This document shows positions 23,128 through 34,501 of a stretch of 64,000 nucleotides of DNA, one piece after another. The notes below the pieces were generated by a model. That model had not been told where the DNA came from. It saw only the letters and a list, made by a program, of their open reading frames with translations, and did not search any database. The DNA lies in contig CP103027.1 of assembly GCA_024752435.1 (NCBI GenBank), forward strand, positions 186,001-250,000. Reading direction: 5' to 3'. Positions within the stretch are counted from its first letter, which is position 1, and each line of letters begins with the position of its first letter. The translations under genes were made by a program, and so were the position numbers. Source of the DNA: Allantophomopsis cytisporea. Lineage: Eukaryota; Ascomycota; Leotiomycetes; Phacidiales; Phacidiaceae.

Positions 23128-26100
23128 GTTTGAGATTGTGAGCTTGTATCCTTATGAGTTCGGATGTTTCGCGCTGACTTTGACTTGACTTGTACTTGGA
23201 AGTTGTGGAGCTGATCGAGCAGGTGTAATAAGGTTTCGACCGGAGCTCAAAGACTTGGCGTAGATCCCAGCTTAATGACCATCAGGATGGGAGACGTGGA
23301 TATGGATTATGGGTTTTATGCTCCATACACAATACCAAAGCAGGAGGTCTTATACCATATCTGCTCAAGGATTTATAACAACGGAAAAGCTGATGGGACA
23401 AGATCAGAGCCTCCTCGCGATTTCTGCATTTCCCCAAAGTTTATGTGGAAATCTGGGGGGCGTGTGAATGTGTATTGGAAATACGGCCAAAATGCTATAC
23501 TAGAGCAAGCCAATATGTGGGTGATTGCGTGGTGATGGTCTTGTTGATATCAGTAATCATATTTAGACCCCTGCTTTGCACTCGCTTCACATACCTTAGC
23601 ATGTCTGAGAAGTCCAAGAGTTTGATAGCGGCAATCCCTTCAGCGGAGAAGGCAGCCGAAGTTTTGTAACTTTTGAGACATGCGGAGGACGAGACTCAGT
23701 GCAAGGTACTGAATGGCATATTTATGAAACTTTGGCTACGCAATTTTAACCCAAATGGAAGCGCAATGGAAGCTTGAAATATGTGCTCTACACACCTGCC
23801 ATTTACAAGATCACCTTCTAGGGTTCGGAGTAAGGCATTGAGTACATACACATAAGACGAAGTCCAATATGCGAACTTCCCATCGTGCCTAAACTTTGAG
23901 ATCTGTTGGGTGTAGTGGAAAGATGATACATCTCTGAAGGTTCGTAGCGAGATGCTCGGCAAAGCTTTGATAAGTAATTGGTAACTCCCCTACCCATGAT
24001 CCTATTCCGATGACAGGGCCTCTTTTGCCTCTGTATGGCTAGGAGATGCGGTGCCAGAAGGGGCCAGAATCCGACATACTGCACAGTGTCGACAAACAAG
24101 ATGATAAAACTTGGTGATTGGGAGGCGGAAGCGGATATCCCGTTCCAGGCGCATGAGAATCTGCGCGGAAAGTGTTTCTACATCTTCCACTGTGGAAGCT
24201 TTGAGCTCACGAAAGCCTTTGGCGTACGTCGTTCCTTTGCGGTGAGACACGAATCCACAAATAGCCGATTCATTCTGTGGATTTCTATGTATGTATAAGG
24301 GTGAGATGCAGTGGTTGCGTGAAGATGTGAGTCCGTGCCTCACCATGGTTGTGCGGAATATCGACTGGAGTTTGTCGAGAGGAGGGAGTTGAGTTGAGCC
24401 CAAGTCCAAGGATATGTATGCTTTGAATTCACCGCGGATATCGGAGCTGAGGACTCACTCGCTAGTTGGTTCTGCATTATGATGGAGAAGGGGCTGTGAA
24501 GTGGCACTTCCAGGATCATGAATTCGGGAGGCGGTCTATTTTGGATGTTGGACACATAAGTTTATGTAGTATCAATCATCATCGTCCTGATATTGGTGTT
24601 TCTGTCATTGTATGTATTGTTTCGCGCTTAAGGACTCCATGATCTTCAATGTCGGTACATATATCATGTTAGTACAGAGGATATACTCTATGAAAGCCGA
24701 ATAAAATTACCCAGTAGAGGGGCGGAGAAATACAATGATTATTGTAATATGGATACGGATAATGTACAGAGTAATGTGATGTAAACAAGCACGATGGGTA
24801 TGGATAATTTGATGACGGTGATGGTACTGAGATACATACATGATGTTAGTTGTAGATTGCTGGAATTCTGGAGACGAGCACAAATCTAACCACAACAGCT
24901 TTCCGGGCCCAAATAATCCGCAACTAGTCACGACAAAAACCTGTGCCACGCCTCGGGTGAAATTTTATATTGTTCATGTCTGAAGCAACGTAGGTGATAC
25001 ACAATCCCGAACTTCAGATCATGTCTCTTCGAACCCTCAAATGAAAATCTCCGACAAGGTATTCTTTCATTGTGCCTCGATGTGGTCCCCAATCCCCAAT
25101 CCATACTCATTGTCATTGTCATGAACGGCACATCATGATATATGCAGAATTATACCATATTCAGCGAAGCATACATACATTCAGCATAGCATACATACAA
25201 ACGTACGGCATAGCGTATATGGAAATCCATGATCCTAAACGTTGACGACGTTCTTGACTCATCGCCCCACTCGCCGCACAAGACCACCACATTGGCAAGC
25301 GGAGAACAAACTCATATAACTTACCTCATTACTCAATCTTTTCATTACCCTGGCTTTTCTCACCTGATAGAGTGGCCCTAACTCTGATTACCAGGAGAAA
25401 TGGAGACAATGCTGGTCAACTTTGGTCCGTCTTTGCATCAAACAATCCCTGCTAACCTTGAGGGTTGTGTAAATTTGAGTCCTCGGGGGCTAACCCGCGG
25501 GCCGTTCTTCGATCTAGAGGGAAATCAAGTCCCTGGATTTACCAGATGCTCGAGTCTCAGGTGGATCGCTAAATGATGATTCTCTGTGCACTGCTCCTGC
25601 ATGCAACTCAGATCGGAGTTCTTCATGGGACTTCAGGGTCGGTGCTCTACGTCCTCATCATTGCTCATGATGAATCCCAAATATCGTGCGTTCTATATAA
25701 CTGATATGTGATATAGATTGTAGGATGAGATAGGACATAGTAGATGTCGTAGTTCTAAAATACCTCATCTACCTCATCTATCGACATGCATACACACCTG
25801 TCCATGTTTGCTAACACCCTATCGTTCTGATGCTATTTGTTGAATAGTTTTCTCCTATGACAGATTCTCCTTTGATAGCCACTTTTTTTTCGGAAGATAG
25901 AGTACAGACTGACGACATGCCAGTGCAAAAAATAGACAAAGAGTCTGCATTGGAACTTGAGCAAGACAAGCATATTGACATATTGCGCAAGAGATCTCAC
26001 TCTTAAGGGGAGTGTTTCAAGTGAACTAGGGAAGAAATTCGGTTGGCCTTCTGAGGGCAGCACAATCACAAAGGTTCAGTGCATACAGCGCTACTAGATG

Positions 26101-28176
26101 CATATGGCTCACCGCGAGAGAGCAGAACCACAAGACAGAGACATGTCAGAAGTGGGCGTATGTTGCTCGTGGTAGCTAAAAGCCACTTTCCAGCATGTTT
26201 CCCGCCTGATTGGATGGAGATCTGGTGCCGTGATGCGTGTGTTGTGCAATCATTCCCGAGTCCCATGCTGCTGGAACTGGATAATCTCTATTCGAGGTCT
26301 GACATCCTCGAACCGACATTCTGCAGTTTTCTGCATCTTTCAATGCCAACAAAATCTTGGAAAGCATGCTTGTTTGCCTTTTGATGGAAGCCGGGGGGTT
26401 TGCTCTGTGTAAAGCCAGCCAAAGCCGACATGATGTGAGATACCCCAAAACCGGTGTTCAGGTAAAATAAGAACTTGCTGCATGAAATGTAAAACCCATG
26501 CTGCTTCTATTGTTCTGTGCTTAGGAAAAAGACATCCTGAATGCGTTAGCTGTAATCTATCATACAAGATAGCCAGGTACCTTATCTTCACGCTGATAAC
26601 AAGGTAGTACTAACAAGAAGGATTATGCCTTGCCTTGCCTTGCCTTGCCGTACCTCGCCTCAAGCAGTAGTAAGGCTGGTAAGTACAAGGAGAGCGAAGT
26701 CAAATCATAACCATCCCGGCAATACCTGCAGAAGTGGAGCGGGGAATTTGCAGGAGAGAGAAAGCCGAGTGAACCCAAGGTGCTGGTTACTAGTTGTTCG
26801 TGGCGACGGCGGAGACTCAGAGAGGTGCAGGGAGATCAGGGAGATATGCCTGCTTCGATATGGGGATATTGATGCTGCTGGCATATTCTAATATACTATA
26901 CCTCATGATTGCCGCTGTTGTCTCTTCGCGTCTGCTTGCTTCTGGTCCTGCTGGGTCATGATGCAGCTGCATATACAGTACATGATATCTGTCTGTCTGG
27001 CATTTAAGAGTCTTTGTCCGCGCAGAACCATGAGATGACCAGCCAACCAGATCTAAACGGTACTATGACTCTGGATATTCTCATCTGAAGCACATTCAAG
27101 GCACAAGCGAAACATCATTGTTATTGCCATTATCATTGTCATCTTTTCTCCTTATTGTTCGGGTCTCGCACTCGTTCTTGACAACACTGTCTACGATACT
27201 GCATTGTTCTTCCTGTAGCTCAATCACTCTTGCTTAATATCCGAAGCACCTCCACCAACACTCACAACCCAAAACAGCAACGGGATTAGCAGCGGTATAT
27301 CAAACCTTACTCTTGTTCAATGTCCTCATAAAGAAATCCTACAGTGTGAGAAATACCATACTTTAATCTACATCATCTATTCTACAACCAACAGCTCCGG
27401 TCTCAACATCACCGGGAAAAGGCTACCTACATAATAAACGCCGTCCGACGCCCAGATATATTCCTAAGTTCTACCTCTTACTAGGTTGTGGCTATCAGCC
27501 TCACAGCGATTCATACCTGCCTTATCACCGCTCATAGTTGCGAGTCGTGTAGCAAAGCAGCAGCTGTTGCCGTACCTGAGTCGCCTCGTTCTTTCCGCCC
27601 TGTTGAGATTCACGCACAGCGTTCTCATTGTTTACCTACCTTGTGTTGTTACTGCTACACATCAGCTCACACATTCACCTGAACATTCATCCTCACACGA
27701 CTCGCACCTTCCCAACGAGCTTCATCATCACCAATAACCATAAAACACAACTTTTCTGCTGCTCGCTCCTCTTCTTCCTTCATCAACCATCAACTCTTTC
27801 TCCATCACAAAGATCATCACATTCTCTACGGCAGCTACCTTACTACACCAATCCAACTGGCTCACCGATAGCTTCTTCACTATCTTTTCTGTCGACTGTT
27901 GTCACCCTTTCCTTATTTCGATCTTTGATATCCACTTTCTGTACGCGTCTCTCTCTCGTAAGTCCTCCTCTGTCTCAAACCACAGCCCAAAAGCGCAGAT
28001 ATTTGCCACCGTCGTTTTCAGATGACTTGAACACAAATCGAGCTTCTTTACTACTTCTTGCGCGTTCGATTTGACCGTTTTGCACATGCTGACGGCATGC
28101 AGTTTCAACGTCTTTCTTTGACTCTACAGATTGTTTGAGATCAAAGATCACACCTTGGTAGCAAGACAGCGACAAA
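23128..28176. other. Gene-poor region upstream of the RRM gene
   Basis: About 5 kb without a supportable coding gene. Open frames of 80-135 codons (for example on the minus strand at 23.7-24.4 kb) begin only at non-ATG codons and show no splice structure. From about 27.1 kb the sequence becomes pyrimidine-rich with many CT/CA runs, as expected for a long promoter and transcribed leader of the downstream RRM gene. A TGCCT repeat lies at 26625. 5S-rRNA-like fragments near 22.75 and 23.27 kb are discussed in the findings. Confidence 0.45.
26625..26649. repeat. TGCCT pentanucleotide repeat
   Basis: Five tandem TGCCT units in the gene-poor region. No gene or element boundary is visible next to it. 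Confidence 0.85.
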
Positions 28177-28576
28177 GTAAGTTCCTACCCACTTCTGGTC
28201 GTTTCCGACTCCCCGCTCCTTCCTGGGTATCGGTATGTTCGGCACAACTACTGTAGCCAAGCTGCTAGCCACTTTGTTTACACTGTTGTCTTCAATTTTC
28301 CATGCAGCGGAACGTAGCACATCAAAGATCCTAATTCTACAAGGCTCTTTGATCTGCTTATATTGGTCCTTTCTAGTGGTCTTTGTGTTGTTGTCTCAAG
28401 TGAGATTGCTTCGCTCACTTATGTGCTTTCCCCGCTCACATTGAACCGACCCCTCACTTTCTATCTGCAAGACACGCATCCAAGTGGCACGAAGAGCACC
28501 AGATATGCAACATAATCCACACCTATTGTGTTGAAGCGAGATATGATATGATCTTTTTGCTAACCCACATTTCTAG
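28177..28576 (+). promoter_or_regulatory. Probable 5' UTR intron of the RRM gene
   Basis: A GTAAGT donor at 28177 and an acceptor TTTCTAG ending at 28576, behind a GCTAAC branch, would define a 400-nt leader intron that ends four bases before the ATG. A second GTAAGT at 27958 could be an alternative donor. Both fit a long spliced leader; transcript data are needed to choose. Confidence 0.5.
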
Positions 28577-28580
28577 TCAA

Positions 28581-30710
28581 ATGTCTTATCATCAACAGAC
28601 CATCATGACTGACAACGCTTACACCAACGGCCCAAGTGCTGCTATGTATGGCCAGGCCAACCCACAAACCCGTGCAGGTCGTGATTCCCACAATCAAACT
28701 ACTACTTATCCACAAACCCATGTCAACGGTTCCCAGAGCGAAAACGCTATGAACGCCATGATTACACAGTTCAATGGTCTCAGCACTAACATTCCAAATG
28801 CAGGTGCTCTTACAGCAAATGGCGGCCAGGTTGCTGCCAGCAATGGAATTTACTGTACTCCTGACGGTCAGTTCTTGTATGCCCCTCCAACCATGTTTCA
28901 ACAGCAGCCACAGGCTACTTCGCAGCTTGCGGATAGCACTTACGGAAACTACGCTGCTACTGCTGCAGTACAGTATATTCCTCAGCCAATTTATCCAGGA
29001 TATGCTCCCGGCTATCAGGTTATGCCATACACTCCTGCTCGTGCTGCTTATTACGGTTCTGAGCCCGGAATGGGCAGCAAGGAGGTTCCAGCACTTGAGA
29101 ACCGTCGTGGCTCCTACTCAACCACTGAATCCGCGCCGGGAACTCCTTACTACAACGCTGTAGGTTACCGCGACAACGGTACTCACATTGCTGCTATGAA
29201 TGGTTCTCCAATCTATTCAACTCCATCTCCACAGCAGCTCCCACACGCTATGGTCAACGGCCAGACTGTCAAGGGTATTCCATACGCAAAAGGCCCTCTT
29301 CCCCATGATATTGATATGGACGCTTTGAACATGCAGCATCCTGCTATCCCTCAAGCCGTACCAGCAGTTTTCACTCCTCGAGAGAATATGCGTACGCTTG
29401 AACAATCCCTTTCTAACCCAATCTATGGTAACCGCAATGTCTACATTCGTGGACTTCACCCAAACACCAACGACGAGACTTTGGCTCAGTATGCTGCTCG
29501 CTTTGGCCCTGTCGAGACTTCCAAGGCCATCATTGATACCTCCACTGGTGCTTGCAAGGGGTAAGATTGCCAAGATCCGTAAGAAGCTACAGCATGCTGA
29601 CAGGATATCAGATTCGGATTCGCCAAGTACTGGGATGTTCGTCACTCTGAGTTGTGCATCAAAGGCTTCTACCGCTTAGGATATGAAGTTGGTTTTGCTC
29701 GTGTAAGAAGCACTCCTTTTGATACAACAACCAGAATACTAATGCAACAACAGGAATCTTTCAACTCGAGACTCAAGGCCGAGGCTGATGAGAACTCCAC
29801 TAATCTCTATGTCTCCAATCTTCCGAAGAGCATGACAGAGTCGGCAAGTGTTGCAACGCGCCGATGTCAGAATACAAGCAGCTAACAGATCCACAGGAAT
29901 TGAGTGCTATCTTCATGGACTACATCGTTAGCTCGAGCCGGATTCTTCGAGACAATCAGGGCAACAGCCGTGGCGTTGGATTTGCTAGGTTTGTAGCAAC
30001 ATGCTATGCAACTTGAATATTGCTGACGTTGTCCATCTAACAGATTCGAGAGCCGCGATATCTGCGAGGAAATCATCAAGAAGTTCCATGGCCAGCCCAT
30101 TGGCGAGGAGGGTCTCTTGCTCCAAGTTAGATACGCTGATACTCCAGCTCAGAAGGATCTCAAGCGCATCACGACCGAGCGTCGTCAATTTCGCACCAAC
30201 GAGTACAATGTTGGAGCTTATGGTGGAGTTAGTGAGCTTCATCAAGTTTCTCCACCACAATCTCTGCCATCTCCAGTCTATCCACGTCTTGGTCAGGTTG
30301 CACGCCATATTGTACCGCAAACCAAAGCCAGCGGTTCTTGGAAGCCAATGACTGCCATGCCAGCCATGTAAGTCACTTTCGTTATCAGTTGCGAAACTTC
30401 CAACTAACAGCTAACAGTAACAACTTGCCTCTCCCAAACTTCAAAGATGTCAACCAGCAGACACCAAAGGTCAAGATCGAGAAAGCTCCAGCTAAACAGG
30501 AGGCTCAGTAAGCTATTCCCTCTCCTATCCCCTTTTGCTGTATAAAATCACCCATGACTATTTGCTAATCTGTTTTTCTGAAGGCATGCAACTGCAACTA
30601 CCCCAACAGTATCTGAGGATGGCTCTGCGGATGAAGGTGCAACTATCCACTCAACCTCTCCAATTGTTCGACGTGCCGATGCCTCCACTTCTACTTCTCA
30701 AAAGGCTTGA
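28581..30710 (+). CDS. Two-RRM RNA-binding protein (MSSP/Msa1-like)
   Basis: Seven coding exons: 28581-29560, 29612-29702, 29754-29843, 29897-29988, 30044-30367, 30418-30507 and 30584-30710. They sum to 598 codons, 597 residues, with every junction in phase. The N-terminal half is a Gln/Asn/Tyr/Pro-rich disordered region. RRM1 begins at about residue 285 (RNP2 VYIRGL, RNP1 KGFGFAKY split by intron 1). RRM2 follows (RNP2 LYVSNL, RNP1 RGVGFARF). The layout resembles the fungal single-stranded-nucleic-acid-binding MSSP/Msa1 group, which acts in mRNA regulation and sexual differentiation in fission yeast; that assignment is by resemblance only. Intron 3 is of the GC-AG class. The ATG at 28581 was chosen because it lies just behind a strong acceptor; an ATG further upstream would be in the predicted leader intron. 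Confidence 0.9.
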
Positions 30711-32775
30711 GCATGCTGGTATTACCTTTATCAACCCCTCGACCTTACACTCGATACATACTCTTTTCATATTGTCATCTTTTGGACCGTTACCATCACC
30801 AATATGTCGCGAAACATACCTAGGGTTATACCTATCTCGGTAACATAGAATAGTGTGGCATTGCATCACATTCGATTTCTTATGATTCCCGCATATCCTA
30901 GAGGGTACAATGGGCCGGATATTTCCACTGCAGGTACAACATTTCGCAAGGAGTTTGTGGCATAACGATACGACGATACCCCAATGTCAGACTACTGTGG
31001 ACCTGTTCACAAGGATCAGATGTTTGCGCTTTCAAAAAAATAATTTTGTTGTTTTTCTTTCCATTGACGCAGTATGTATCTTCGCTAAGGAAGGTTCATA
31101 TTGTGGAGAAATCACTGTGTTCGTCGGCAGGCCTCTTTCACTCTGTTAGCTGTAGCTAAATAGCTTACGTCTTTTGCTGTCCGTTGAGCTCTTAATATTA
31201 TGGTGTCTGTAAATTCATTTATCCAGATGGTGCCAAGTGAAGTAGTGATGTAGATTCCGAGAGACTTGTAACAATAGTCATCGGAATCAAGTATCAAATG
31301 CTGACCGGAGTGTGATATTGTGCATCTCATACTATGCTTGTAATCAAGACAAAATAGATAACAAAGGATAAGAAGGTATGGGATGCAGACGATGGTGTCA
31401 TCAGAGTTACAGCTGGTTCATGTAAGATCTATCAGGACCGAACTTGATCATCAAGTGCCCTAAGATATCCGAAATATCAGCGTACGAAACAGAATTGGCA
31501 AGTCGAAATCAGCAATACTACGCAATATTTACAGTTGGGGACTTCTCGAATATATGGAGTGCGGCTTAAGTATCCTAACTCATATTTTGACGTATGTTCT
31601 GAGTACTACGAATTCAGATTATTCATGAATAGCTTAGATTCATCATAAGGTATACAGTGTTACAGTGATCAAATAGAGTAGATCAGCTATGAACATACAC
31701 ATAAACAGAGGGTTTCAGCGCATTAATGGTTCTATAGCGAGTTACTGCGCAATCCTTTCAGTTTCGGTGCGCTGTAAGAGAGCAGCCTAAAAGCTACGTT
31801 TGTGCTCTAATTTACAGTATTAAGACTGAGATGACCTGAGCTGGCCTCCATTGAAGCCATGGAAGTGCTTCATACTGGAAGTCTTTCGACGTTGCAAACT
31901 GTTACAACTCGTTTTAGGAATGAGACTTCCAGTACGGAGCCTGAGAGTTTGATTCTGTCGATGGCTTGTTAATTTCAGAGGTAGGTGGGTGTATTAGCTG
32001 TAATATCTAGAGTGATTAACACCCATAGGTTCTCTAGAATGTCGTATTTTGTTCGGGTTTCGTGGCGGTTTTGGTTCATAATGCTGATTACTTTGCGGAA
32101 AAGCTACTGGAGATGTGTCCCAGTACGGATATCTTCTAGAATAAGACTGTAAGGTTGTCGTCTTGCATAATATACCTTTTTTGATACCGTTCGACCATTG
32201 AGTTTGGGGATTTTGGATATAGCGTTTCGCTTTGGTATACACCGTCGTGAATCTGCCCCATGCATGTTGACCTACTCCAGGCGTGACTTGAGCATTTTGT
32301 AACATACAGGATATATGGGTGATCCTGATCGCATGGAATAAATGGTGTATTAATATTGTTTTGATGGATTTTACTAAACAGCTTTTGCCCCATCCCTGGA
32401 TCAGCTACGTCTGTACACCGATAGCATTTTTCATTGCTCACAGTGGTCTATATTATGTTCGGATACACTCTCGTGTATATTGGTCTTGGAGAGAATCAGT
32501 GAGATTGCTTTTAATCTGAGAAAAAAGTCCCGCCTCTGTAAGAGAAATGCGAACTGTTTCTATTATATGCCAGCCTACGTAGGTACCACGTCCTCATCTT
32601 GCTCTTCATTCCTCAAGAGCTTGTTCGCTAGTAACCCTCTCAGCTTCTCTACATCTGGGTTTCTCTTCGTAGGCATCTTCCCTTCTTGTAGGCCTCGTGT
32701 ATGATTGCAGGATCTTGAAAGCCCGTAGCTGAAGACAGATGTTTGGACTTTGATCGGTAGACAAAAATGGCCTTT
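30711..32775. other. Convergent intergenic region, RRM gene / RIO2
   Basis: About 2 kb between the 3' ends of two converging genes. It is A/T-rich with no supportable gene. A 33-residue Lys/Glu/Leu-rich open frame (32676-32575, minus) just past the RIO2 stop is discussed in the findings. Confidence 0.45.
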
Positions 32776-34065
32776 TCATGTCTTGTCGTTGATCTTAAGC
32801 TTGTCCAAGGAGATAACATTGCCAAATTTATCCTTAGGCGTATCTGGGTCGTTATAGTCTGAAATGGTGTCGAAGCCCTCTGGCTCTTGCTCCTCCTCCT
32901 CGTCTTCTTCCTCTTCTTCATCGTCCTCTTCCTCATCTTCGTCCTCCTCGCCAGCAGCCTCTTCATCACCCCTTGGAGCCTCTGGATCTCCATCCCCGTC
33001 CACACCAACCAAGTTCATATAAGCCTCCAACTCCTTTGCCATCTTCTTGGAGAATCCACTGGCCTGTACGCTCACATCCAATCTCTCCGTTCCCTCTGTT
33101 CCAATCAACTTTCTGGCATCTGCAAAAAATGGCCCTGGTTCATCGCTCGTGAATCCAAATCTGCGCTTGAAAAACCTCTTGATACAGTTGACATCGCGGT
33201 CGAAGTACATTTCAGCGTTGGCGTGATCAACAGAAATCATCTGCGGGAAATCGATAAGGATAGGCGTCAGAACTGGGAGTGAGTCGGCATCCACTGCGGG
33301 AGTCTCCTTGATCAGGATGTTGAATTCGTTGTAATCGCCATGAATCAGTCCGTACTGCACCAATCGTAGGATCATATCCATGAGCTCAGAGTACAGCTTC
33401 TGTGGTTCGGGTACCGAGGCGATCTGGCGCATTGGAAAGGCGTTGATAAGTGACATGACGATAGTATGCCTGCTCTGTGAGATAGGCTCTGGTACTGGGA
33501 AGCCATTCTCACGCAGCACTGTCATAAAAGTGTACTCCTTGACAGCCGCAAGTCTCGACATGTACATCCATGACCCACCCTGTCGATTCCGGAGATAGTC
33601 TCTGTTCGCCTTCACCGTTCTGAAGGATATGCGACCCAGTCGGTGGATCTTGAGCACGCGCTGCTCGCCAGTCTCTCCTGCCACCACCAAAATATCACTC
33701 TCCTTTCCAACTCCGATCTGGTTGCCTACACTGTACACTGACTTGTTCTTGCGGTGGGCATTCAATGCCAAATAATCCAGTCCACCATACGTTAGTCTGT
33801 ATCCGTCGTATTTGGCATTCTTCAAGCGTGCAATAAGCCCAACCTTTGCGAGGTTCGAAATGCTTCTCTGCACGCCGCTGCCGCCTCGTAATCCAGATAT
33901 TTGTCCGATTAAGGGAGTTGGTACGACTTCGTGGTTTTTACTACCCATTTCTACCTACTGAGAATTAGTTTGTGGCTTGATTTATTGAGTTCATAGACAT
34001 ACTGCGGTGAGAACTCGCCAGTCCTCTGCGGTCAGATACCGCATGGCTTTCGTATCTAATTTCAT
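32776..34065 (-). CDS. RIO2: Serine/threonine-protein kinase RIO2
   Basis: Two exons, about 34065-34003 and 33954-32776, encode about 413 residues. The first exon supplies MRYLTAEDWRVLTA, the start of the RIO2 winged-helix domain, and the 48-nt intron (GTATGT to CAGTAG) leads into VEMGSKNHEVVPTPLI. Kinase landmarks are the GVGKESD nucleotide loop (about residue 102), ATP-binding Lys in RVLKIHRLG (about 123), the catalytic HGDYNEFN (226-233) and the metal-binding Asp in LIDFPQM (about 256). RIO2 is an atypical kinase/ATPase needed for late cytoplasmic maturation of the pre-40S subunit. The C-terminus is a long Glu/Asp run followed by a short tail. The gene is head to head with RPN1, 436 bases apart. 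Confidence 0.97.
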
Positions 34066-34501
34066 GATTGCGGTGTTTTGTAAATGATCGCGATTCTGGT
34101 AAAGTCACGATAATTATTTATCATGAAATTGATATGGGAAATTCTGCCGGCAAGGCGCAAAATGCTGGAATTGCGGAGGAATGATAATCCCTGGCGGAGA
34201 GCTAGCCGGGTTCGCTTAGCGAATAAGGCCTGTCGTCTGTGGTCAAGCGGCTTCGATGAGAGAGCTGTTGATTTGTACGCGGAAGCTAGGTCGCCTACAT
34301 CAACTCACTCACTCAAGTCACCACTCAAACAAATCACCACAACATTCACCACCACCACTCTTCCTTCCACCTTTTCATTTACGACGGGAGAATATACGAC
34401 AAGCAGTGTGCATCATCGTATCCTGATATTCTCCACATAAACTTCGAATCTTCCCGTTTCGAAAGCTCCATTGCATCATCCTACAGGCCTAAGCATTGAC
34501 G
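34066..34501. promoter_or_regulatory. Bidirectional promoter, RIO2 / RPN1
   Basis: The two divergent start codons are only 436 bases apart, so the genes must share or overlap promoter elements. The RPN1 side is CA/CT-rich (runs of CACCAC, TTCCACC), typical of fungal leaders. I did not find a clear match to the yeast Rpn4 proteasome element. Confidence 0.65.

Noticed and set aside
23696..24409. Overlapping minus-strand frames up to 135 codons
   Set aside because: Both longest frames begin at TTG rather than ATG, and no donor/acceptor pair links them into a convincing protein.
27628..28074. 148-codon Ser/Thr/Leu-rich frame before the RRM gene
   Set aside because: Explained by the pyrimidine-rich leader, which produces Ser/Leu/Pro codons in any frame.
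34066..34501. Search for an Rpn4-type proteasome element
   Set aside because: Only loosely similar GGCAAGGCGCAAAA was seen; it does not match the yeast consensus well enough to annotate.
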